From contig NC_073348.2 of the NCBI RefSeq assembly GCF_027580225.2, positions 26,802,501-26,866,500 on the forward strand: a DNA stretch of 64,000 nt, given 5' to 3'. The DNA comes from Misgurnus anguillicaudatus (taxonomy: Eukaryota; Chordata; Actinopteri; Cypriniformes; Cobitidae). A model generated the notes under the pieces. The model was given only the letters and a program-made list of their open reading frames with translations. It was not told the DNA's origin and made no database searches. How positions within the stretch are numbered: position 1 is the first letter of the stretch; the number at the start of each line of letters is the position of its first letter. Positions 1-13,100 of this stretch are shown in pieces. Made by a program: the position numbers and the translations under genes.

Positions 1-245
1 TCAAACATGCATTTTAGTCTAAGACTTGGATAAGTCCTGCCCAGAAACTGCCTAATAAACTTCTTATGGGACACTTTACCGAAAACAGCTTGCACTGATA
101 TTAAAATAACATAAAATCTTAAAATTTATCAGTGCCATTGTTTAATTAGATGCACAGTAATGATTTTTGCTAAAAAAGTACTTAAATGTCATAATATAAC
201 TAAGGCCTAGTCCCGTCTTAATCTAAACCCTGTCTTGGAAACTGC
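1..245. repeat. Fold-back MITE fragment
   Basis: Left end TTTTAGTCTAAGACTTG... and right half ACTAAGGCCTAGTCCCGTC, TAAACCCTGTCTTGG, with an internal TATCAGTGCCATTGTTT. The same motifs recur at 18365-18523 and in the split copy around 24340-25370. Lies in a fat3 intron. The rest of the intron (246-767) shows nothing recognisable. Confidence 0.5.
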
Positions 246-767
246 TCCAAATTCAAGGCTAGCATCTCCTTTTGTATTTAACAACAAAAAAGATTTAAAA
301 ATGATTTTTGGATGAACTCCATTTATTCACATTGTGGATTAAACTGAAGTACTTAATCTTTTGTTAAGATTAAATACAAGGGAAGTGATAAAACATTGAA
401 ATAAATGGTGAAATAAACAGAAATGCTGAGATGCTTAATAGTGTTTCAATTGACTGGGCACATCTTTTTAAGACAAAGGTCTCTCTGACGTTCAATAATT
501 TACTCATGCGTTCATCCTAAGAGTTATGAAGCATACATAACTAAATTTTCCCAATCGTTGCACTTATATTATGCAGCTCGAACTCACAGTTTGTCAAATC
601 ATAACATCCTGTCAACATTCGCTAGACTTTCTTACAAAGTGAGGACATATAAATGGCTTTGCCTGTTTGAATAACAATTAAGCTCATGAAGGAGTTTTTG
701 GTTAATAAATCATTTTAAACCATTCATCAAAACCAATCCACCATAATTTTTATGTCCACCACCGTAC

Positions 768-1160
768 CTGTAGCATCATCAATGGAAAACTTCCCCAGCT
801 CATTTCCAGACAGGAACCTATAGTAGATTTCTGCATTAACTCCAATATCTTCACTTGTGGCAAAGACACGCACAACTTCTGTGCCTATAGCAACATCTTC
901 GGGCACTGTGACCATATAATCCTGTTTCTGAAACACCGGTGGGTTGTCGTTTACATCTAGCACCATGATGGTGAGATCCACCTGTGTGGAGAGCGAGCCA
1001 GCGGCCCCTGCTCGATCAACTGCCTTGATTCTGACCTCATACGAGTCTTGCACCTCTCTGTCTAGAGACCTTTCCAAGATCACCACACCAGAGGATGGGT
1101 CAATCGAAAACATGCCACCGGCAGAGTCAACAAGTGAGTACATGATCTTCCTGTTAAGAC
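768..1160 (-). CDS. fat3: fat3 exon 14 (last exon inside the window)
   Basis: 393 bp, phase 1 to 1. Acceptor TCTCTCTTAG precedes [20 protein letters not shown], followed by [20 protein letters not shown] and [10 protein letters not shown] at donor GTACGG (767). Residues are ~3167-3297. The next exon, expected to start with the continuation of this half-repeat, is left of position 1. Confidence 0.94.
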
Positions 1161-4100
1161 CTAAGAGAGAACAAGACGTGCTCTATTATTCTTTAGGAAG
1201 TACAGTTGCCCCAAAAAGTATTTGAACAGTTAAAGGATTAGTCCATTTTCTTAAAAAAAATCCAGATAATTTATTCACCACCATGTCATCCAAAATGTTG
1301 ATGTCTGTCTTTGTTCAGTCGAGAAGAAATTATGTTTTTTGAGGAAAACATTCTGGGATTTTTCTAATTTTAATGGACTTTAATGGACCCCAACACTTAA
1401 CAGTTTTAATGCAGTTTAAAATTGCAGTTTCAAAGGACTCTAAACGATCCCAAACGAGGCAGAAGGGTCTTATCTAGCAAAACGATTGTCATTTTTGGCA
1501 AGAAAAATAAAAAAAGCACTTTTTGTGCAAGTGTTGGGGTCCATTAAAGTCCATTAAAATGAGAAAAATCCTGGAAAGTTTTCCTCAAAAAACATAATTT
1601 CTTCTCAAATGCACAAAGAAAGACATCAACATTTTGGATGACATGGTGGTGAGTAAATTATCTGGATTTTTTTTTAAGAAAATGGACTAATCCTTTAAGC
1701 CACACTTATAATGGCTTTCCATGCTTAACTATTAAAAAGCCAGCCAATGCCTTCTTAGGTGAGTTCGATTTCCAGTGATCACACATGCTTATAAAAAATG
1801 TATTGATTGAATGCATAGTAAGTCGCTTTGGATAAGCATCTGCCAAATGCATAAATCTAAATTATGTTCGACACGTGTGTGCCATCCTACAAATACTGTA
1901 CATTTTACGTGAGGATTAGATGTGTTTAAATACTTTTAATGCCCACTGTAGATAATACATACGCTACATTTAAAAACATAAAAATACATAAAAGTCTTTC
2001 ATCCATACATGATAATGTTGCGCTATAAAACAAAGGTTTTACAGTCTAAATATTTCAAAACAATAACTTTTTATGATCTTGTATGCAAGGAATGCAAGAA
2101 CTTTCAATTTAAAATGTTTATGGACTATTGCTTAAAATACCTTCATCTGGATCATTAGCCTGAAGACGGGTGATCAATGCCTTGGGTGCTGCACTTTCAT
2201 ATACACTTGCCATAAACCGAGTAAAGGAAAATGATGGCGCATTATCATTAACATCCAGAATGGTCAGAGAGATTTCAGAGCGACAAAACAGCCCTCCTCC
2301 ATCTGTAGCTTGGGCTATCAACTTATAACCTGCAGTTTCTTCACGGTCCAGTAGAGAAGCAGTCTTCAGTTCACCTTTTATAAACAAAGACATAATCAAG
2401 TGTGAAAACTTCACATGCCGCAGACCATGGGCGAGAGTACACTCTCAGAAATAGACCCTTTAAAAAAGTGCACCCTTGTACCTAAAGAGTGCATGGGTGA
2501 TTCTCACGAAACCATTGAAACACCACGGCACTAATGATTTTAGCTTTAAAATGTGTAATATAGTAACATTAAAAAGCATCAGAATTAACACAAAACTGTG
2601 TTCTACCTTGCACAATGTGTGATTTCAATATAAGAATTTATAATTGTAAATTTTATCTAACTTTCTGCTGAAATTCTCATTACCGCAATGTGTCCGGCTG
2701 TGTTTGAACATGCGTTATGTTGTAATTTAATCAAATTAACACAAAAATATTAAGAAAAAAATAAATGGATGTTTTGCTAGACTACTTTAGATGACAGAAA
2801 AAATATTTACTGAATATTCATGTATAATAATAATGAAGAAAAATTAGGAAAATGATGTGTCCATGCCTGATGTTCTCATCCTCCGCAACACTTTTTGAGA
2901 ACAGTTTAAGCACACATACAGAATTTTAATAAAGTTTGATTTTGAGCGACCAAGCACATGGACCAGTTACTTCAAGATGGCTACCAGGTAAGATCATTTT
3001 TTACAGTTAATTTGAAATATTGTCTTGTCAGAATGCTTACACGACATTTTGATGATCATTACCACAACAGATACTTATTAAATGTTAATTTAATTAATAG
3101 AAGCATAATACTTTGATTTTAAATGCATGTGCAGAATCTCCAAATTATGTTCTTTCAGGTTTGTCATGTCATATTGAAAATATGTCAGTGTTGATGTTTT
3201 CTGACTGTTGCGGTAATGAGATGTTTTAGGACTAATTTTTTAAATTATGTTACAAAAAGTGTTAAATGATAAGTAAAAGTTTTTAAATTAATGTTCCCAT
3301 TTACTCCAGACTTTGTTTTTCAATGTCTGGTGGGAAAAAAAGTAAATTTAAGCAATTTTTACATTTTCATGCTTGACATTTTTAAAACCAAGTTTTCGTG
3401 AGAATCACCCGCATATTAGTACCTCACATGGTACATAGGTGCTTTAAAAAAGGGGCTATTCCAGTGACAGCTTTTGTACCATTATTCCGAAAGTGTATCA
3501 ACACCATTGATATAAATAAATGATAATAGACAATCCATGGTGCTGGTTTTCTGGTGACCACCAGCTAAACCAGCACCAAACCAGCATCAACACCAGCACC
3601 AGCACCAGCATCCCATGCTGGTCATACCAGCAAGACCAGCAAATTTGTGTTTTGGGGCAGGTATGCTGGTGACCACCAGCTAAACCAGCAACAAACCAGC
3701 ATGAACCATAATAAAGCTGAATAATGCTGGTCTATGCTGTTTTTTCAGCAGGGATGCCACTAAATATTTTCATGTCATATAAATGTTTCACCTTTGATGA
3801 CTAAATCACTGCTATATATCAAAAGATAACTTTACTGGTCATGCTGGGATACGCTATAAATGCAAATTGTAAAAAAACGGCATTTGGCATTACCTAAAAA
3901 ATAAAATAAACCTTTTCAAAGTAAAAATAAATCTTTACAAAGATTACCTGTATTTGCATCCATGTAAAAATCTTCAACACCAATCCCAAAAAGAGAGTAC
4001 TGAATTTCTGCATTGACACCACTATCCAAATCTCTTGCTCCGACTGTCAAAATAGCCGTATTAACGGCCACGTCTTCCGGAAATGAAGCCTCATATTGAG

Positions 4101-7100
4101 CCTGAAACATAAAGATGTATATTTATTTATCGCATTTATGTCAGAAAGAGGCACTGATTTCTTAATACAAAGCATTTTGGCTGTCAATACTTTTGCGTCA
4201 GTATGCGAAGCATGAAACGTTGTAGCTGTTAATCTGCTCTTCATGAGATGACACATGTCAGACTAAAAAATCAATTGCACAGACCTGATTGCAGATGGGG
4301 CTGTTGTCATTGGCATCCATGACAGTGACTTCAACGCCTATGCAGGTTACAAACAGGCCGTCGGTGGCTGTGATATTGAGCAGATATCGATCCTGCTCCT
4401 CTCTGTCCAAAGGCCGCTTCACGAAGACCTTCCACTCCCCCTGAATAGGAGCCAGACCAAACTCCCCCTTGGGGTTTCCTCCTGATTAAAAAGATTGTCA
4501 TGAAACTCTGATAAATGAGAGAACTATATTTGTATTCCTTTGTGATGCCGTGCAAAGAGACCAAAAAATTTAGCATTCCATTCCTCTGAACACATTACTG
4601 TGTTAAGTACATTTTGTGTGCTCTGTTTTGGGCGAAACAAACTTATAAATTGAACATAAATTAAGATGAATGGTAATGCGCACGTTTGGACTAAGTATGC
4701 TAAGTGACCTAGCCCACACTTAGGAACACTTTTGTATAAAAAGTATGCCGAGTTACTGGCATGTGAAACAATAAACTGGAGTTTAATTTTAACAATGCGC
4801 CCAATCTGCTCACATCCCCAGATGGGCTTTTAACAAAGTAATGTGACACATAAAGCAGATGGCTCTTTACTCATATAGCTTTTGCACGCTTAGTTCATTA
4901 AATTAAACCCTTTCAATGTGATTATCTTTCCCGGAGCGCCTCCACAAGCCATAAATCATCCTCTAGTGGCCTATTTTAATACTTACCTGTGATATGGAAG
5001 CTGACCAGCCGATTCTGATCAGAGCTGTCCCCATCACGGGTGCTCAACACCGACACCACCTCACCCAATGGATCGCTCTCTCTCACGGCACCCCTGTAGT
5101 ATTCCCTCTCGAAGGTAGGGGGGTTGTCATTGACGTCTGCTATTGCAACAGTTACTACAGCTGTGGAGGAAAGCGACATGCCCTCGCCTAGATCAGACGC
5201 CACAACACTGAATGTGTAAGATGGACACATCTCATGGTCCAGATCACCAAGAGTAGTTATCCAACCTGTCTTGCTATCGATAGCAAACATGGTCCCAGTG
5301 ATAGATTTAGATCCAGCAGCCATTTCCTGCTCTTGGTTTAGGGTCGGGCCAAGGCTGTAATTAACCTGTCCATTAGCACCCCAATCTGGGTCAAGCGCTC
5401 GCACCTGAATAACCCGTGTACCCCTTGGCATGCCCTCCATTATCATGGCAACATAGGAACTGGTTTCAAATGTCGGTTTGTTATCATTTACATCAAGAAT
5501 TTTAACTTCTACGTCTACTACAGACATTGACTCAACCATTGCCTGCCTAATGGTGGCTGAAACTTTGAAGCGGTAGATGTTGATAAGCTCATAATCCAGG
5601 GGATTGACAAGCCTTAGAAGTCCTGTTTCTTTCTCCACCGTAAACGTTCCACCTTGGTTACTCTCTGCAGTTTCTCCACTGACCACAGCAAAAGAACCAG
5701 TCTGACCTGGACTCAGGTACACCGACCCCAAGGCTGTCCCGACAGGCATGTCTTCTGGGACCGTGTAGGAGTATTGGGGCTGGGTGAAGGTGGGCAAATT
5801 AGTATCAGAAGGTAGGACATGAATAAATGCGGACACAAGGGAATGTTTGGCTGGGGTCCCTCCATCAGTAGCTTTCACAAAAAATGAAAGGACTGTCCCT
5901 CGGAGGTGAGCCATGCTTCCTTTTGTGACCATCCAGCCACTGTCAGGCTCAATTTCAAGCACATCCACTAAAGGAAGCCTTGCCTCACTATACAAGGAGT
6001 AGCTAACTCTACCATTGTCACCGTCATCTGGGTCCTGAGCTTGGATTTGGGTTACTAACGATCCCATTGGCACGTTTGCCTTAATGCTAACTCTGTACTC
6101 CACAGCCCTAAAACGTGGTGCATTATCATTTTCATCTGTTAAAATCACCCTAACGGTGCAAAACGACGCTCTTCCTCCTCCATCCAGAGCCATTACGGTT
6201 AACACAATGTCTCTGTTTACGGGATTCTCCCTGTCAAGTTTCTGAGCTGTGGTGATTAGACCATCAGTGCCAATGTTAAACTGAGTCTTTCCAAGGTCAT
6301 TAATAAAAGAGTACGTGATCTGACCAAAAATCCCAGAGTCCTCATCTGTGGCACGCACCTGTATAACTTTGGTCCCTGCAGCGACATTCTCACGGACCTC
6401 GGCCAAGTAAAACCTTTGGCTAAAGACAGGGCTATACAGATTTGCCCCCAAGACTCGAATGTTCACCTGTGCAGTGTTCGTGAACACCCCATCAGATACG
6501 GACACATTAAGGGTGTATGCCAGTCGCATGCCCTGTCTGCGCTGGTTGGACAAAAAGATGATGCCTGTCTGGGAGTCTATTAGGAAGTTCATTTTCTCAT
6601 CTCCAGAGAGTATGCTGTATCTCAATCTCTCTGCATCTGAGCTGTCTGCATCTGAAGCTTGGACACATGTCACAATGTGCCCTCTGGGAGCTAGTTCACT
6701 CACGAAAGCCTCATAAAGTGTTTGGCTGAAGGACGGTGGGTTGTCATTCACATCATTCAACAAGACGTTAACTGTGACCTCGCTGCTCTGTGCTGGGGAA
6801 CCATTGTCTGTAGCCCTAACAATAAATTTGTAGCGCTGAGTGAGTTCGTAATCCAAAAGACGAGCTGTTGACACGAGTCCACTAGTGCTGTCTATGTAGA
6901 AGTAGTCTGTGCTGTTAAGAGCATCAGAGAGTATCTGATAACTAATCACGTTGTTATTTTCAGAGTCTAGGTCTGTCGCCAACAGCTGTATCACAGAGGT
7001 CCCAATCATTGAGTTCTCTGCCAAAGTGGCTGTGTATGAGTCATTTCGAAATATAGGGGCATTGTCATTTACGTCTACCACAACAATGTCCATGTCTACT

Positions 7101-10100
7101 TCGGATCTAGCTCCTGTCCGAGTGTCCACAGACCTGACCGTTAGCCTGTAGTATGGTGTGGTCTCATAGTCCAAAGCATAAATAACACTAATCACACCAC
7201 TGTCAAAGCCAATGTCGAACTGAATTGAAGCGTCTCCATCCACAATAGTGTATATGATGTTTTGACCCTCTGGGCTGCTGGCATTGATGCATAAAATGGG
7301 AGTGGACACTGCAATGTTCTCTCTTACTGATATGCCATAAAAGGGCTTGTCAAACACAGGCATGGCCTTGTTCACAACTGTAACCGGAAGCTCGGCAGCA
7401 GTGAAAAGGGAGGGGTAACCTGCATCACGCGCAAAGACGACCAGTGGGTATTCAACATTAGACAAGTCTGCATCGAAAGCCCGTTTAAGTGTAAGTTCGC
7501 CTGTGAGCCTGTTTACCTCAAAATGCGGGTGCTCTTCTCTGAGCTCATAATACACAGCTCCATTTATCCCTTTGTCTAAATCTCTTGCAGAAACTTGGAA
7601 AATGGATGACCCGGGCTCCGCATCAACCTGCACAGCAGCATAATACGGAAGGCCCACAAAATCAGGAGCATTGTCATTAACATCCTCAATCTCTACTGTC
7701 ACGGTTACTCTAGCAACTCGCAGTTGGTCGTATTCTCTGCGTGCCTCCACCACAAGCTCGTACAATTCCTGTTGTTCTCGATCAAAAGGGACTCCTGTGG
7801 TTTGAATGACCCCTGATGTGGGATGAATTGTAAAGCGTGTCCCTGCATTCAAAAGAAAGTAATTTAATGGTTCATTTAGGCGGTTTCCAACAGCATTTAC
7901 AATACTGACTATTGTAATGTTCACACTGTTTTCCCATACAGAAGAGGAGTACGAGGATGGACTAAAAAGGAGGCCGCTGTCCATAGCTTCTTTGACTAAC
8001 ACGGTCACAACGGCTGTGGAAAAGTAACGCCCATCTGACACCTTTACGTTAAAACGATAACGATCTTTGGAAAGTTTATTGTTTTTAACTGTAATAATGC
8101 CTGAAGTTGGATCCATTGCAAAGTGCTCAAGGTTGTCTTCAGCTAAGGAATATGTCAGATCAGTGGTCATGTCTGGATCGGTGGCCTGTACTTTCAAAGC
8201 CTCGACTCCAACGTATGTTGGCAGCAGCAAGATGGTGTCATAAGCTTCTTGTGAAAACCGTGGGGGAGAGTCATTGATGTTCACAACTTTGATCACGACC
8301 TTGGCTGGCATCTCTGCTGTTAGCTGAGGCTTACCACTGTCCCTAACATTAACAGAGAAATAAAACACACTGAATGTTTCATAGTCCAGCTTAGCAATGG
8401 TTCTGACAGAGCCAGTTCCAGAATCCACAGTAAAAATCAATTTGGCCGTATCTTCCACAATCTGGAAAACCAAAAGGGCATTTTGGTTCTTGTCAGCATC
8501 GGTAGCTTTAATTACCAGCGGGCTTCCATCCTCGCTCATAACCACGCTATTGATGGGTGCTGCCTCACTAATGGTCCCTGTATATGTAACCTTCTGAAAA
8601 ACTGGAGGATTGTCATTTTCATCAACTACCTGGATGCTCACATTGACACTTGAGGCAATTCCAGCCATGTTTATGGCCCGAATGGATAGCATGTAGGAAG
8701 AGGTCATTTCAAAGTCAAAATCTTGCTGTGTGGTGATAACACCGGTGTAACGATTTATTTTAAACCTCTTTTCATCATTCCCTCGTGCGATGTCATAAAT
8801 TAGCATGGATCGGCTAGTTGCGCAGATCATTATGACAAAACTTCCGACAGCCACGTTTTCGCTGATCTCAGCTTGATATTCTCGCTGGGCAAACTTTGGG
8901 CTGGAGAAATCCGACAATAAAATGGCAATCCTAGCAGAGGTGGTGCTACTTAACGATGGAGTACCTCCATCTGTGGCTCTTACAGTGAGGGTATAAAAGC
9001 CGACAGTCGTATGGTCCGGCTCTCTGGCCACTGAAATGATGCCAGATAGTGGATCTATTCCAAAAATGCCTCCTGTGTTCCCTAGACACAGAAAAAAATG
9101 ACACTTGTCAATTCATGATGAGAAAAGGCATTTCAGGTAAGAAACAAATGTTAGATCAATCTTAAGACGTGTGACATTTGAAAAGAACAAGCTTATGCAT
9201 CATACTGCATCAGTTTTATTGAAAACGGCTGAACAATGGAAATGTTAGCAGGGACTGTAATATATTTAAGAGCACAGCATTTACCAGCGTCAACCGAGTA
9301 GACAATCTCCCCATTTCTGCCCGAGTCTCTGTCTAGTGCAAACACTTGCAAAGCTGATGTTCCAGGTGAGGCCGATTCAAACACACTACCATCATAAACT
9401 GTGCGAGTGAAAGAGGGAGGCTGATCATTGGCGTCCTCCAAAGCCACAATAATCCGTGTCAAGTCTCTATAATAGGGAAATTCTTGATCTTTCACCTACA
9501 ACATAGCAGAAGAGAGAAAGCGACAGATCTGAAGAGAGAAACTAATAGTGTGGCAAGGTTCAGAATGAAAATGATTTGTGAGGAATTAAGCACAAAGTGA
9601 AAAAGATTGAAAGAAGAAAAGTGGGCAGACATAGAAGAAATAAGTTGTTAACGATTTACAACAAGGTTTGATTTATTGCTTAAAGGGACATTCCACTTTT
9701 TTTGAAAATATGCTCATTTTCCAGCTCCCCTAGAGGTAAACATTTGATTTTTACCGTTTTGGAATCCATTCAGCTGATCTCCGGGTCCGGCGCTAATATT
9801 TTAAGCATAGTTTAGCATAATCCATTGAATCTTATTAGACCATTAGCATCGCGCTAAAAAATAACCAAAGAGTTTGGATATTTTTCCTATTTAAAACTTG
9901 ACTCTTCTGTAGTTACATCGTGTACTAATACTGACAGAAAATTCAAAGTTGTGATTTTCTAGGCAGATATGTCTACAAACTATACTCGCATTCTGGCGTA
10001 ATAATCAAGGACTTTGCTGCTGTAACGGGGCTGCAGGAGGCGCAATGATATTACGCAGCAGCCGAAAATAGTCCCCTTAGTAACTTTCAATGGCTGGGGA

Positions 10101-13100
10101 CTATTTTCGGGCAGTGCTTAATATCACTACGCCTGCTGCAGCCATGTTACAGCAGCAAAATCCTTGATTATTACGCCAGAATGAGAGTCATATCTGGCCA
10201 TATCTGCCTAGAAAAACGCAACTTTTAATTTTCTGTCGGTCTTAGTACACAATATAACTACAGAAGAGTCAAGTTTTAAATAGGAAAAATATCCAAACTC
10301 TTTGGTTATTTTTTGCGCAATGCTAATGGTCTAATCAGATTAAATGGATTATGCTAAGCTATGCAAAAAGTGCTAGCGCCAGACCGGAGATCAGCTGAAT
10401 GGATTCCCAAAACTGTAAAAATCAAATGTTTAACTTTAAGGGAGCTGGAAAATTAGCATATTTTCAAAAAAAAGTGGAGTGTCCCTTTAAAGGGATAGTT
10501 CACCTAAAAACAAACATTTTGTCATAATTTACTCACCTGTATATTTTTTTGTTCTGATGAAGATATTTTGAATAATGTTTTTAAGCAAAACGATCCCCAG
10601 AGGCCCCATAGACTTCCACTGTAGGAAAAAATACTATGGAAGTCAATGGGGCCCCTGATTGGTTTGGTTACAAACATTTTTTCAAAATTTCTTCCTTTGT
10701 GTTGATCAAAACAAATAAATGTACGTATACAACATGAGAGGGTGAATTATCTGTAACTAAATGGTACATTTTTGTCAAATCAACATATATTTTAATGTTA
10801 TTTTAACTTAACAAATTAAGTTAAACAATTTCGAAAAAATTATAAGTTATGTCAACTTATCACAGGTCAAAACTTAAAATAGTAGGTTGAATTGTCTTGC
10901 AAAACAAAGTTGTTTAACTTCATGCTGCAGTTTTTTTTACTGTTTAAATGTTAGGACATTTTTAAAGGGTTCTGCCTAACCCAGTAACAGCTTGGTACAA
11001 TTGAATTTTTTCTGACAATGTACCTTAGTCAAAATTAACAATAATAAGCTGCACTTATACAGAATGTATTAATCTGCATTAATGCTAACTTCAACATACA
11101 TCTGGTAAAATTAGTTAATGCGCAATGACCTTTATATGTTAGCTAAGGCATTAACTATAATAACAAAAGTAATCTTTTTGTAAAGTGTCTAACAAAGTAT
11201 ATCAAAGTATATAAACTGTTACACTCTGCAAATCTTATTTGACTCAAGCATGAAGCCGACCCAAGGAAAATTTATTGCATTTCAGGGTTTGCTCTTTCAC
11301 AGCTCAGGAGGCTTATTGAGTTTCTTAATTAAAGTTTTATTTTAAGTCAACGTAAAACAAAAAAATGACCTTATTTACTTTATGCGTGTTCCTGGTCTTA
11401 CTGTGTGTGATTCATAGGTGCATGTTATTTCAACCCAAAAAAACTAACAAAAACAATTCATCTTGGGAATCTTTAATCAAAATGCGATAACTTGCACTCG
11501 CCTCTGAAACGACTTTCCTTTACTTTCCCTCTTTGCCAATTCCTCTTTCAAACCCTCCCCTTTCAACCTCTCCTGGCTCCATATTGATATGCAACACCCA
11601 TTTTTCACAATCCAATTAATTATCCTGGCAGAGTCTGTAACATTGTTGAGATCTTCTTAAACTCCAGAGGAGACATGTGAGATTACTTGTGACTTTCTTA
11701 GGAGAAAAAATTAAGAAGCATAAAACTTCATTTACTCTTCATTTCATCTAATCGATGCAGTCACGGAGAAACGTCTGAGACGAAAAGATCTTATTTCCAG
11801 CACGTTCCTACCAGTTCCTACTTATCTATCTATACTACAACCTCTGTACAGGTGCATAAAAAATTACTTTTATTAATGTTGCTCTAAATAACATGTATAT
11901 TTCTTATACTGACACATTTTTCATAAAATGTTGCTGTTTTAATCTTTATATTTTTGCACACATTACTTAAAGGCTTGCAGATGTGCAACATCAGTTCTCT
12001 ATATTGCATCAACCAAAGTAATGTTGCATCATATACCCATCTATTTTCTTGTACATTGCATACAGTTTGTATATATAGATTGTACACTCACCTAAAGGAT
12101 TATTAGGAACACCTGATCAATTGCTCATTATTGCATTTATCTAATCAACCAATCACATGGCAGTTGCTTCAATGTATTTAGGGGTGTGGTCCTGATCAAG
12201 ACAATTTTCCTGAACTCCAAACTGAATGTCAGAATTGGAAAGAAAGGTGATTTAAGCAATTTTGAGCGTGGCATGGTTGTTGGTGCCAGACGGGCCGGTC
12301 TGAGTATTTCACAATCTGCTCAGTTACTGATATTTTCACGCACAACCATTTCTAGGGTTTACAAATAATGGTGAGAATGGGCCGACTGATTCAAGCTGAT
12401 AGAAGACCAACTTTGACTCGTTACAACCGAGGTATGCAGCAAAGCATTTGTGAAGTCACAACACGCAAAACCTTAAGGCGGATGGGCTACAACCGCAGAA
12501 GACCTCAACGGGTACCACTCATCTCCACTACAAATAGGAAAAAGAGGCTACAGTTTGCACGAGCTCACCAAAATTAGACAGTTGAAGACTGGAAAAATTT
12601 TGCCTGGTCTGATGAGTCTCGATTTCTGTTGAGACATTCAGATGTCAGAGTCATAATTTGGCGTAAACAGAATGAGAACATGGATCCATCATGCCTTGTT
12701 ACCACTGTGCAGGCTGGTGGTGGTGGTGTAATCGTGTGGGGGATGTTTTCTTGGCACACTTTAGGCCCCTTAGTACCAATTTGGCATCGTTTAAATGCCA
12801 TGGCCTACCTGAGCATTGTTTCTGACCATGTCCATCCCTTTATGACCACCATGTACCCATCCTCTGATGGCTACTTCCAGCAGGATAATGCTCCATGTCA
12901 CAAAGCTCGAATCATTTCAAATTGGTTTCTTGAACATGACAATGAGTTCACTGTACTAAAATGGCCCCCACAGTCACCTGATCTCAACCCAATAGAGCAT
13001 CTTTGGGATGTGGTGGAACGGGAGCTTCGTGCCCTGGATGTGCATCCCAAAAATCTTCATCAACTGCAAGATGCTATTCTATCAATATTGGCCAACATTT

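Noticed and set aside
944..1225. Plus-strand ORF of 93 aa opposite fat3 exon 14
   Set aside because: Antisense shadow of the coding exon; no independent homology or splice support. The same applies to plus-strand ORFs inside 4,994-8,597 and 40,859-42,817.
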